DNA of 61,897 nt, taken from contig JAICWX010000006.1 in assembly GCA_025934635.1 (NCBI GenBank), positions 1 to 61,897 on the forward strand, written 5' to 3'. The translations under genes and the position numbers were made by a program. The notes under the pieces are model-generated. The model was not told the DNA's origin and ran no database searches. It saw only the letters and a list, made by a program, of their open reading frames with translations. Numbering within the stretch: the first letter of the stretch is position 1; the number at the start of each line of letters is the position of its first letter. Of this stretch, positions 1 to 7,535 are shown piece after piece. Origin of the DNA: Streptosporangiaceae bacterium (GTDB lineage Bacteria > Actinomycetota > Actinomycetes > Streptosporangiales > Streptosporangiaceae).

Positions 1-116
1 ACGGCGAGGTCCGCGCCCGCAGCGTCGAGCGCGCCGATCAGACCGTCAACGTACCGGCCGAGCGCCCCCCGGTCGGCTGGCACGTCGGTCGCATCAACTA
101 GTACGCGAGGTGCCAC
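1..116 (-). CDS. Glycosyltransferase family 1 (GT4-like), N-terminal fragment
   Basis: Only the first ~38 codons are inside the window; the gene runs off the left edge. Translation of the minus strand from a GTG at 116 gives VAPRVLVDATDVPADRGALG followed by a stretch rich in RYVDGLIGAL, which is the typical opening of actinobacterial GT4-type glycosyltransferases (first beta strand, then a loop with the RGGVGRYV-like nucleotide/acceptor segment). A GGAAGGAGC Shine-Dalgarno lies about 10 bases upstream and supports the start. It follows a methyltransferase gene on the same strand, so a cell-wall or lipid glycosylation role is possible, but the family is judged from the N-terminus only. Confidence 0.6.
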   Translation of the reverse strand, partial: MAPRVLVDATDVPADRGALGRYVDGLIGALDAAGADLA

Positions 117-249
117 GACCGCACTTGCTCCTTCCCTGGGCCACCCGGGCAGGCAGGCAACGCAGAGCTCGCGTCAACCGCACGGCCCCGGCATGCCTTC
201 GTGGATGTCCCGTCAACTATGAAGCCTACGCCCTGCGCCAAGTCACCGG

Positions 250-981
250 TTAAGCACTTCCCCCCTGGTTGGCTCCGCGCTGCCGCGCCCGCCGGGCACG
301 CACGAGCACGATGGCTCCCCCGTCGCCGCGCGCACCGCGGTCGGCCGCGGCGACCAGCGGCACGGCCGGTGCCGCCGCGTTGAATCCGAACTTACCCCCG
401 TAGGCCGACAGGCCGAGGTACATTCGCTGCGCCCACCGGCTCCGGAACTGGTACTCGTACGCGATCACCTCCAGCCCGCGCGCGGCGAGCAGCGCGCCGA
501 GCTCGGCGTGCGAGTAGGTCCGCTGCACGTGGTAGCGCTCGCAGTGGGCCCGGTACAGGCCCGGCCACTGCCCGGCCAGCGTGAGCGCGTCGGCGGACAT
601 GACCAGCTCCCCGCCGGGGGCCAGTACCCGGGTCATCTCGTCCAGCGCCCGGGCGCCGTCGTCGAAGTGCTCGATCGCGCAGATGGACATCACCCGGTCG
701 AAGCTGGCGTCGGCGAACGGCAGCTCGAGCGCGTCGCCCATGATCAGCGCGGGCGGATCGGTGAGCCGGTCACCGTATTTCAGCTTGGCCCCGGCGAGGT
801 CGAGCGCGACCGCGCGGGCCCCCCGCGCGCGGGCCCGGCCCGCCCAGTAGCCGTCGCCGCCCGCCACGTCGAGCACCCGCAGGCCGTCCAGGTCCTCGCC
901 GAGCCACCGCAGCAGCGTGCGCGCCTCGCGGTAGCGGCACACGTGTACCTCGTGTCCCGCCAGTGCTACCGCGTCAGCCAT
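250..981 (-). CDS. Class I SAM-dependent methyltransferase
   Basis: A 243-residue Rossmann-type methyltransferase. Motif I is VLDVAGGDGYW (res. 36-46), the acidic residue ending strand 2 is in ALDLA (59-63), motif II-like MGDALELPF is at 81-89 and SICAIEHF at 99-106, as in the UbiE/Methyltransf_11 group. The ATG at 981 is preferred to ATGs at 987 and 1032 because a CAAGG Shine-Dalgarno sits 7 bases before it and the family alignment begins there. The substrate cannot be read from the sequence. The gene lies upstream of, and in the same direction as, the glycosyltransferase fragment, so modification of a glycolipid or polyprenyl-linked sugar is a reasonable guess only. Confidence 0.75.
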   Translation of the reverse strand: MADAVALAGHEVHVCRYREARTLLRWLGEDLDGLRVLDVAGGDGYWAGRARARGARAVALDLAGAKLKYGDRLTDPPALIMGDALELPFADASFDRVMSICAIEHFDDGARALDEMTRVLAPGGELVMSADALTLAGQWPGLYRAHCERYHVQRTYSHAELGALLAARGLEVIAYEYQFRSRWAQRMYLGLSAYGGKFGFNAAAPAVPLVAAADRGARGDGGAIVLVRARRARQRGANQGGSA

Positions 982-1048
982 CTTCATGCCTTGAAATCTA
1001 TTAGCCCGAACGGGCTGGGGTGTCCGGGGCACGTAACCCCGGACTGTC

Positions 1049-1106
1049 GTTCATGAGCACGTAAGGAACCGGTCAGCGTTCGTGAGCAGGTAAGGAACCG
1101 GTCAGC
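1049..1106. repeat. 29-bp tandem duplication at the 3' end of the YlbL-type gene
   Basis: Two abutting 29-base units (1049-1077 and 1078-1106) differ at only two positions. The right unit contains the TGA stop of the PDZ protease gene (1104-1102); the left unit is a non-coding copy of that 3' end. It looks like a recent replication-slippage duplication and does not change the protein. Confidence 0.85.
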
Positions 1107-2136
1107 AGGAGGGGACGGAACGGCCGGCTTTGAGGTCCTGGAGGTAGCGGACGGCCTGGTCCAGCGTGCTCACCTTGACCAGGCGCAGCCCGGCCGGGAC
1201 CGCGCCCTTGGTATCCGCGCAGTTGGACGCGGGGGTCAGGAAGACCGTGGCGCCGGCGTTGCGGGCGCCGACCATCTTCTGCTGGATGCCGCCGATGGCA
1301 TCCACCTTCCCGCTGGCCTCGATCTCCCCGGTCCCGGCGATGAACGTGCCGCCGGTCAGGTCGAGCTTGGTGAGCTTGTCGATGATGCCGAGGGCGAACA
1401 TCATGCCCGCGCTCGGGCCGCCGATGTCGCCCACGCTGATCGACACCGCGAACGGGAACTTGTACCGGCCGGTGATCTCCACCCCCATCACCGGGTGGCC
1501 GTCCGACTGCTTGGTCCCGACCTTGACCTGCTTGCTCTGGCCGTCCCGGGTGATGGTGACGGCCAGCGTGCTGCCCGCCGGGCGGGCGGCGATCAGGCGG
1601 GTCAAGGCGGCCTGGCTGGTTACCTTGGTCCCGTCCACGGCGGTGATCACGTCCCCGGCCTTGAGCACGCCGTAGGCGGGCAGGCCCTTCTCGGCCCGCA
1701 CCACGACCACCTGGGTGGAGAAGGGGATCTTCAGCTCGCCCAGTGCGGCCGCCGTCGCGAGCTGCTGCGAGCTGGTCATCTCCTGCGTGTCCTGCTGATG
1801 GGTCTGCTGCTGCGTCTGCCCGGACGGGCAGATCTCGCTTTCCGGCACGACCGCCTGGTGCGGGTTCAGCCAGGCCACCAGCGCGGTGAAGATGTTGAAA
1901 CGGTCGCCCGCGCAGCCCTGGTAGCTCACCGTCACCAGGTTCAGGTGGCCGCCGGCCTTGTAGGTCGCCCGGCCGGTGATCGAGATCAGCGGCTTGCCGG
2001 ACGAGTCGTTGCCCAGCGTGTTCAGCGTCGGCCCGGGCCCCAGGATGACGTAGGGAACCGGCACGAGGACGCTGACCGCGATCGCCACGGCCGTGCCGAT
2101 CGAGGCGATCAGCAGCGTCAGGGAACGTCTGGACAT
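1102..2136 (-). CDS. YlbL-family PDZ/Lon-like (S16) membrane-anchored protease
   Basis: A 344-residue protein with one N-terminal membrane segment (res. 7-32), a periplasm-side domain, a PDZ domain (about 145-205) and a Lon-type S16 peptidase domain. The catalytic Ser is in DIGGPSAGM (Ser242) and the Lys partner is in GGIQQK (Lys287), the Ser-Lys dyad of Lon proteases, so the enzyme looks active. Length and order match actinobacterial YlbL homologues; the ATPase part of Lon is absent, as is normal in this family. Start taken at the ATG at 2136; a GTG three codons upstream (2145) is possible. It precedes moaE-like and SDR genes on the opposite side of a typical actinomycete conserved block with the TIGR03624 metalloprotease. 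Confidence 0.9.
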   Translation of the reverse strand: MSRRSLTLLIASIGTAVAIAVSVLVPVPYVILGPGPTLNTLGNDSSGKPLISITGRATYKAGGHLNLVTVSYQGCAGDRFNIFTALVAWLNPHQAVVPESEICPSGQTQQQTHQQDTQEMTSSQQLATAAALGELKIPFSTQVVVVRAEKGLPAYGVLKAGDVITAVDGTKVTSQAALTRLIAARPAGSTLAVTITRDGQSKQVKVGTKQSDGHPVMGVEITGRYKFPFAVSISVGDIGGPSAGMMFALGIIDKLTKLDLTGGTFIAGTGEIEASGKVDAIGGIQQKMVGARNAGATVFLTPASNCADTKGAVPAGLRLVKVSTLDQAVRYLQDLKAGRSVPSC

Positions 2137-2176
2137 GAGCTGCACATTACGCGGGGAAGCTGAATGTTTCCCCGCG

Positions 2177-2602
2177 TCACGGGGTGCCGACCCACTCGGC
2201 GCTGCCGTCGTCGAACCGCTGGTGCTTCCAGATCGGCACCGAGGCCTTGAGCAGGTCGATCAGCTCCCGGCAGGCGTTGAACGCCTCGGTCCGGTGCGGG
2301 CAGGACACGGCCAGGACCACGGCCAGGTCGCCGATGGCCAGGTCGCCCACCCGGTGCACGGCCGCGATGCCGATGACGGCGGGGAACTTCCCGGCGATCA
2401 CCTCGGCCACCCGCCTGAGCTCGTCCGCCGCCGACGGGTGCCCGCTGTAGGACAGCCCGGTGACGCCCTTGTCATGGTCGGAGTCCCGGACCGCGCCCGC
2501 GAACAGCGCGATGCCGCCCGCCGCGGGATCCGCGACCGCCGCCCGGACCTCGTCCAGCGACAATTCGGACTCACGTACATCAACCAGGCGGACTCTGCTC
2601 AC
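2177..2602 (-). CDS. moaE: Molybdopterin synthase catalytic subunit
   Basis: A 141-residue MoaE homologue. It shows the family core LFAGAVRD (res. 33-40), AVHRVGDLAIGDLAVVLAVS (81-100), CPHRTEAFNA (101-110) and the active-site segment LLKASVPIWKHQ with the two conserved lysines K119 and K126. MoaE forms a heterotetramer with thiocarboxylated MoaD and converts precursor Z (cPMP) to molybdopterin. No moaD, moaA or moaC lies in the window, so the partner is encoded elsewhere; an isolated moaE next to the YlbL protease is usual in actinomycetes. GTG start; the Shine-Dalgarno is weak. Confidence 0.93.
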   Translation of the reverse strand: MSRVRLVDVRESELSLDEVRAAVADPAAGGIALFAGAVRDSDHDKGVTGLSYSGHPSAADELRRVAEVIAGKFPAVIGIAAVHRVGDLAIGDLAVVLAVSCPHRTEAFNACRELIDLLKASVPIWKHQRFDDGSAEWVGTP

Positions 2603-2625
2603 CCGCCCAGGTTACCTAACGGCGG

Positions 2626-3675
2626 CTAATCACTACGGTGGCGGCGGCGGGCGCGGCGGACGATGGCGGCGGTGCCGATCACGGCGACGGTCGCCCCGGC
2701 GGCGGTGATCGTGGCCTCCTTGCGCGCGATCCGGCGGCCGGCCAGGGCATGCCTGCCCTTGCGCTGCTCGAGCAGGACGCGCAGGACCTCCTCGTTGCCG
2801 AACGCGGGGCGCCAGCCGGCCGCGCGGAGCGCGGCGCCGTCCACCACCCACGGGTACGTCATGTACCGCAGGTCGATGGCCGGGGCCGGGGTCACCCCGA
2901 CCCGGTGCAGCCGCTGCGCGGCGCCGAAGGTCAGCCGGGCCGGCAGCTCGATGCTCTTCAGCCCGCTGATCCGCTCCACCTCGTCCTGCTCCAGCCAGCC
3001 GTCGCTGCCCACCGCGAAATCGCCGGCGATCCCGCCGGTCACGGTGAACTCGAGCGCGGAGACGAGGTCATCGACGTGGCAGAACTGCCAGCGGGGGGCG
3101 CAGCCCTTGACCGTGAGCAGCCGCGGCGCCTCGAAGTGCCGGGTGACGAGGGTGTCGATGCCCTCCCCGACCAGCGCCGCGGGCCGCACCACGGTGACCT
3201 CCACGCCCGGGTTGGCCCGCGGCGAGCGGCGCGCGACCGGCTCGATCTCCAGCAGGTCGCCCGCCACGCTGCTATCGGCTTCCGCGGCGAGCGGCGCGTC
3301 CTCGGCCAGCGGGACCGGGTTGTCGGGGCGGGCGCCGTAGACCATGGCGCTGGTCACCAGCACCACCCGCCCGACCCGCCCGGCCGCGGCCGTGGTGAGC
3401 ACCGTCTGCGCCCCGCGCACGTTGTAGGCCCGGCGGGGCCGGGCGTCGGAGTCGGGGGCCAGGTCGTAGTCGGCGTGCACCACGACGTCGGCGCCGGCCA
3501 GCCGCCCGGCCAGCGCCGGGTCGCGCACGTCGGCCACCCGCCAGGTCACGCCCGCGATGTCACCCCGGTCGCTGTCGATCGCGATGACCTTCCTGACGCC
3601 GGGCGACGCGGCCAGCCGCAGGGTCAGGGCCCGGCCGAGCCCGTGAGCGGCCCCGGTGACCGCCACGACGGGCAT
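2626..3675 (-). CDS. NAD-dependent epimerase/dehydratase (extended SDR) with C-terminal membrane segment
   Basis: A 349-residue extended short-chain dehydrogenase: NAD-binding motif VTGAAHGLG at res. 6-14, ADVVVHADYD, a VTSAMVYGA segment where the catalytic Ser/Thr normally lies, and CHVDDLVSAL/ITYPWVV-like C-terminal elements. I could not find the usual YxxxK pair: where YxxxK is expected the sequence reads SSVAGDLLEIE, so catalysis may be lost or changed. Residues ~315-340 form a hydrophobic stretch followed by an Arg-rich tail, suggesting membrane attachment. The start at 3675 (MPVVAVTG) fits the fold; the open frame upstream of it is low-complexity. It is divergently adjacent to the metalloprotease gene, as in many actinomycetes. 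Confidence 0.8.
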   Translation of the reverse strand: MPVVAVTGAAHGLGRALTLRLAASPGVRKVIAIDSDRGDIAGVTWRVADVRDPALAGRLAGADVVVHADYDLAPDSDARPRRAYNVRGAQTVLTTAAAGRVGRVVLVTSAMVYGARPDNPVPLAEDAPLAAEADSSVAGDLLEIEPVARRSPRANPGVEVTVVRPAALVGEGIDTLVTRHFEAPRLLTVKGCAPRWQFCHVDDLVSALEFTVTGGIAGDFAVGSDGWLEQDEVERISGLKSIELPARLTFGAAQRLHRVGVTPAPAIDLRYMTYPWVVDGAALRAAGWRPAFGNEEVLRVLLEQRKGRHALAGRRIARKEATITAAGATVAVIGTAAIVRRARRRHRSD

Positions 3676-3845
3676 AGGCTGGTCCTGTGCCGTACTTTCC
3701 TGGGGGGACGACCCCCCTGGACCCCCCCGCTTCCGGGGGGACTGCCCGTCCCCCCGTGCCCCCCTGGGCCGGGCGTTTGTCACAGTGTGCTTCCTCCGAG
3801 ATAACGTGACGGTCATGACCCTTCCATCCTGCCGCAGAGCCAACG

Positions 3846-5219
3846 ATGGCTGACCGCCCGTTCGGCTTCGGCCTGCCCGATAAGCCGGAAGACCAGGGCG
3901 GCCAGGGTTCCGGATCCGGCGGCCCGGGGGGTCCCGGCGGTTTCCCGGGCGGTGCCGGGGGCCCGTTCGGCGGCATGGGCAACCCGCAGCAGTTCGCCGA
4001 CGCGCTGCGGCAGTTCGCCGACATGCTGTCCTGGCAGGGCGGCCCGGTCAACTGGGACCTGGCCAAGAACGTGGCCAGGCACGCGATCGTGGCGGCCGGC
4101 GACCCGAGCGTGCTGGACGCGCAGCGGCGCGACATCACCGAGGCGGTCCGGCTGGCCGACCTGTGGCTGGACGAGGCGGCGTCGTTCCCCTCCGGCATCC
4201 GCAAGATCGAGGCCTGGAGCCGCTCGGAGTGGCTGGAGGCGACCTTCGGAGTCTGGGCGAAGCTCTTCGACCCGATCGCGGCCAAGGGCGTCGAGGCCAT
4301 GAGCGGCATGTTCAGTACCGACCTGTCGCAGCTCGGGGACGACGTCCCGGAGGAGATGCGGCAGGCCCTCGGCGCCCTCGGCGGCGCCGGCGGTCTCGGG
4401 CCGATGATGCGCCAGATGGGCGGCGCGATGATCGGCAGCCAGACCGGCACGGCGCTCGGCGAGCTCGCCCGCGAGGTGATCGGCTCCGCCGACGTCGGGC
4501 TGCCGCTCGGCCCCGAGGGCACGGCCGCGCTGCTGCCCGCGGGCGTGGCCGACTTCAGCCAGGGGCTGTCCGTCGACGCCGGCGAGGTCCGGCTCTTCCT
4601 GGCCCTGCGCGAGGCCGCCCACCAGCGGCTGTTCGCGCACGTCCCGTGGCTGCGGGCGCACCTGCTGGGTGCGGTCGAGCAGTACGCGAGCGGCGTCTCG
4701 GTGGACATGGCGCGGCTGCAGCAGGCCAGCCAGGAGATCGACATCACCAACCCGGAGGCGCTGCGTGACGCGCTGGCCGGGGAGGGGCTGTTCCGGCCGG
4801 AAGACACGCCCGCCCAGAAGGCCGCGCTGAGCCGCCTCGAGACCGCGCTCGCGCTGGTCGAGGGCTGGGTCGCCACCGTGGTCAGCGCGGTCGCCCGGGA
4901 GCGCCTCACGCACGCCGACGCGCTGGCCGAGGCGATCAGGCGGCGCCGGGCCACCGGCGGCCCGGCCGAGCGCACCTTCGCCACCCTGGTCGGCCTCGAG
5001 CTGCGGCCGCGGCGGCTGCGCGAGGCCGCGGCGATCTGGCAGGGCCTCACCGATGCCCGGGGCATCGACGGCCGGGACGCGCTGTGGGCCCACCCGGACC
5101 TGCTGCCCGCGGCCGACGACCTGGAGAACCCGGACATGTTCGTGCAAGGCCAGCCCGAACTGGATATCTCCGACCTGGAAGCCGGCGGCGCCGCCGATGA
5201 TTCCGGTGACGCTAACTGA
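3846..5219 (+). CDS. Zinc-dependent metalloprotease-like protein (TIGR03624/DUF2342 'zincin-like' family)
   Basis: A 457-residue protein: a Gly/Pro-rich disordered N-terminus (res. 18-47), then a mainly helical domain of the family often annotated as zinc-dependent metalloprotease or F420-associated hydrolase. The zincin helix is LREAAHQRLFAHVPWLR (254-270). Here the motif reads R-E-A-A-H, so the first His of a canonical HEXXH is Arg255, with E256 and H259 kept. As I recall this is common in the TIGR03624 branch, so protease activity is uncertain even though the annotation is traditional. The C-terminus is acidic. Location beside the SDR and YlbL genes is conserved in actinomycetes. Confidence 0.8.
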   Translation: MADRPFGFGLPDKPEDQGGQGSGSGGPGGPGGFPGGAGGPFGGMGNPQQFADALRQFADMLSWQGGPVNWDLAKNVARHAIVAAGDPSVLDAQRRDITEAVRLADLWLDEAASFPSGIRKIEAWSRSEWLEATFGVWAKLFDPIAAKGVEAMSGMFSTDLSQLGDDVPEEMRQALGALGGAGGLGPMMRQMGGAMIGSQTGTALGELAREVIGSADVGLPLGPEGTAALLPAGVADFSQGLSVDAGEVRLFLALREAAHQRLFAHVPWLRAHLLGAVEQYASGVSVDMARLQQASQEIDITNPEALRDALAGEGLFRPEDTPAQKAALSRLETALALVEGWVATVVSAVARERLTHADALAEAIRRRRATGGPAERTFATLVGLELRPRRLREAAAIWQGLTDARGIDGRDALWAHPDLLPAADDLENPDMFVQGQPELDISDLEAGGAADDSGDAN

Positions 5220-5458
5220 GCGGTAATTATTACTGCGCGAAACCGGACGCCCACCCTATGATCAGTTAATCTCGCCGGGTGGTAAACCGGGCGGAAATCG
5301 GGGCCGCAAAAGGTACCGAACACGCGTGATCATAGAAAACCCCGCCCCGGGAATGCCGGCCTCCCGCCGCTGCGCCTCCGGATCAATTACCGCGAAAAGG
5401 TATGCCTGACCGGACCGGGGCTCGCATGATGGGTAGCCACACAGGGCAGGAGTCCGGC

Positions 5459-6847
5459 ATGGGCGAACCAGAGCATACGGATGTGGTGGTGATCGGCCTG
5501 GGGCCCGGCGGCGAATACGCGGCCGGGACACTAGCCGAAGCGGGCCTGCACGTAACCGGGGTCGAATCCCGTCTGGTCGGCGGGGAATGCCCCTATTTCG
5601 GATGCGTGCCATCGAAGATGATGATCCGCGCCGCCAATCTGATTGCCGAGACCAGGCGGGTGCCCGGCCTAGCGGGGACGTCGCAGGTCACTCCCGACTG
5701 GGCTCCGGTCGCCCGGCGGATCAGGGACGAGGCCACCGATAACTGGGACGACAAGGTGGCAGCGGACCGGTTCGAGGGCAAGGGCGGCCACCTGGTCCGC
5801 GGCCGCGCGAAGATCACCGCTCCCGGCCAGGTGACGGTCACCGGCGCCGCGGGCACGCGGGTCTTGGTGGCCCGGACCGGCATCGTGATCAACATCGGCA
5901 CCGATCCCGCCGTCCCGCCGCTGGACGGCCTGGCCGGCACCCCGTTCTGGACCAACCGGGAGATCGTCCAGGCCGAGCAGGTGCCCGCGTCGCTGATCGT
6001 GCTGGGCGGCGGGGCGATCGGCGCGGAACTCGCCCAGGCCTTCGCCCGCTTCGGCACCGCCGTCACCATCGTGGAGGCGCTGCCGCGGCTGCTCTCGTTC
6101 GAGGAGCCCGAGGCCAGCGAGCTGGTCGAGCGGATCTTCAAGGCCGAGGGCATCACGGTCTGCACGGACGCCCCGGCCTCGCGGATCCGCCACGACGGCC
6201 ACCGGTTCACCGTCGACATCGGCCGCGAAACCCATACCGCCGAACGGCTGCTGGTCAGCACCGGGCGCCGCACCGACCTGGGTGCCCTCGGGGTCGCCGC
6301 GGTCGGGCTGGATCCCGGGGCGCGCACCATCGCGACCGACGGGCGGATGCGCGCCGCGGACGGGGTATGGGCCATCGGCGACGTGACCGGGAAGGGCGCC
6401 TTCACGCACATGTCCATGTACCAGGCCGCTATCGCGGTGCGGGACATCCTGGGCCAGGATGGCGAGCCCGCCGACTACCGGGCCGTGCCGCGGGTCACCT
6501 TCACCGACCCGGAGATCGGCCAGGTGGGCCTGACCGAGGAGCAGGCCCGCGCGGCCGGCCTGCGGGTACGCACCGGGGTCACGCAGGTCCCGTCCTCCGC
6601 GCGCGGCTGGATCCACAAGGCGGGCAACGACGGGTTCATCAAGGTCATCGCCGACGCCGACCGGTCCGTGCTGGTCGGCGCCACCTCGGCCGGCCCTTAC
6701 GGCGGCGAGGTGCTGTCCGCGCTGGCGGTCGCGGTCCGGGCCGAGGTGCCGCTGGCCACCTTGCGCAACATGCCGTACGCGTACCCGACGTTCTACCGGG
6801 CCATCGAGGACGCGCTGGCCGCCCTCGGCCCGGCGCAGGCGTCATGA
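5459..6847 (+). CDS. FAD/NAD(P)-dependent pyridine nucleotide-disulfide oxidoreductase (lipoamide dehydrogenase-like)
   Basis: A 462-residue class I flavoprotein disulfide reductase. FAD motif VIGLGPGG at res. 11-18; redox-active cysteines in GGECPYFGCVPSK (C44, C49); NAD(P) motif VLGGGAIGAELAQ; FAD-distal AIGDVTGKGAFTHMSM. The C-terminal interface reads YAYPTFYRA where lipoamide dehydrogenase and glutathione reductase have the His-Glu dyad in HAHPT, so the acid/base His is missing; mercuric-reductase-like or quinone-reducing relatives also show YPT. The ATG at 5459 is chosen because an AGGAG lies 6-7 bases before it. The stop overlaps the next start by 4 bp (ATGA), so it is co-translated with the HAD dehalogenase gene. 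Confidence 0.82.
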   Translation: MGEPEHTDVVVIGLGPGGEYAAGTLAEAGLHVTGVESRLVGGECPYFGCVPSKMMIRAANLIAETRRVPGLAGTSQVTPDWAPVARRIRDEATDNWDDKVAADRFEGKGGHLVRGRAKITAPGQVTVTGAAGTRVLVARTGIVINIGTDPAVPPLDGLAGTPFWTNREIVQAEQVPASLIVLGGGAIGAELAQAFARFGTAVTIVEALPRLLSFEEPEASELVERIFKAEGITVCTDAPASRIRHDGHRFTVDIGRETHTAERLLVSTGRRTDLGALGVAAVGLDPGARTIATDGRMRAADGVWAIGDVTGKGAFTHMSMYQAAIAVRDILGQDGEPADYRAVPRVTFTDPEIGQVGLTEEQARAAGLRVRTGVTQVPSSARGWIHKAGNDGFIKVIADADRSVLVGATSAGPYGGEVLSALAVAVRAEVPLATLRNMPYAYPTFYRAIEDALAALGPAQAS

Positions 6848-7515
6848 CGCGCCGCCCGGCCGTGGTGGCCTTCGACGTGATCGACACGCTGATGTCGCTC
6901 GAGCCGCTGCGCGAGCGGCTGACCGCGATCGGCCAGCCCCCGCACCTGCTCGAGGCGTGGTACACCAGCACGCTCCGGGACGGCATGGCGCTGTCCGCGA
7001 CCGGGGACTACGTGCCCTTCGCCGACGTCGCCGAGGCGGCGCTGCGCGGGCTGGCCGGCTATACGATCAGTCCCGAGCAGGTGGCGCAGGTCATGGCGGG
7101 CTTCGCCGACCTGCCCGCCTTCCCCGACGCGCTGCCCGCGATCACCGCCCTGACCGACGCGGGCATCCGGGTGGCCTGCCTGACGAACGGGTCGGCGGAG
7201 CTGGTCACGGCGTTCGTGGAGCGCGCCGGGTTCGGGCCGCGGATCGACCGGGTGATCTCGGTCGCTGAGGTCTACCGGTGGAAGCCATCCGGGATGGTGT
7301 ACCGGTACGCCGCCGAGGTACTCGACGTTCCGCCGCAGTGGCTGGCGCTGGTCGCGGCGCACGACTGGGACTGCCACGGGGCCAAGCGGGCGGGCCTGAC
7401 CACCGGCTGGGTGAGCCGCAAATCCGGCGGCTACGGCACGGTGTTCGAGCCGCCCGACGTGACGGGCGAGGACCTGACCGAGGTGGCGGCCAGGCTCTTG
7501 GAGCTCACCGCCTGA
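6844..7515 (+). CDS. Haloacid dehalogenase type II / HAD hydrolase
   Basis: A 223-residue HAD-superfamily protein. Motif I FDVIDTL supplies the nucleophilic Asp (res. 10); motif II is LTNGS; motif III Lys is in RWKPS; motif IV region reads VAAHDWDCHGAKRAG, which matches the AAHxWD signature of L-2-haloacid dehalogenases rather than phosphatases. The enzyme family hydrolyses L-2-haloalkanoates to D-2-hydroxy acids, though many members have other substrates. The ATG overlaps the stop of the flavoprotein gene by 4 bp, implying translational coupling. Confidence 0.82.
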   Translation: MTRRPAVVAFDVIDTLMSLEPLRERLTAIGQPPHLLEAWYTSTLRDGMALSATGDYVPFADVAEAALRGLAGYTISPEQVAQVMAGFADLPAFPDALPAITALTDAGIRVACLTNGSAELVTAFVERAGFGPRIDRVISVAEVYRWKPSGMVYRYAAEVLDVPPQWLALVAAHDWDCHGAKRAGLTTGWVSRKSGGYGTVFEPPDVTGEDLTEVAARLLELTA

Positions 7516-7535
7516 CGGCTCTTGGACCCGGTGAG

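Noticed and set aside
3560..5323. Minus-strand open frame opposite the metalloprotease gene
   Set aside because: Ser/Arg/Pro-rich shadow; the plus-strand gene has a recognised family, a good start and the expected codon pattern.
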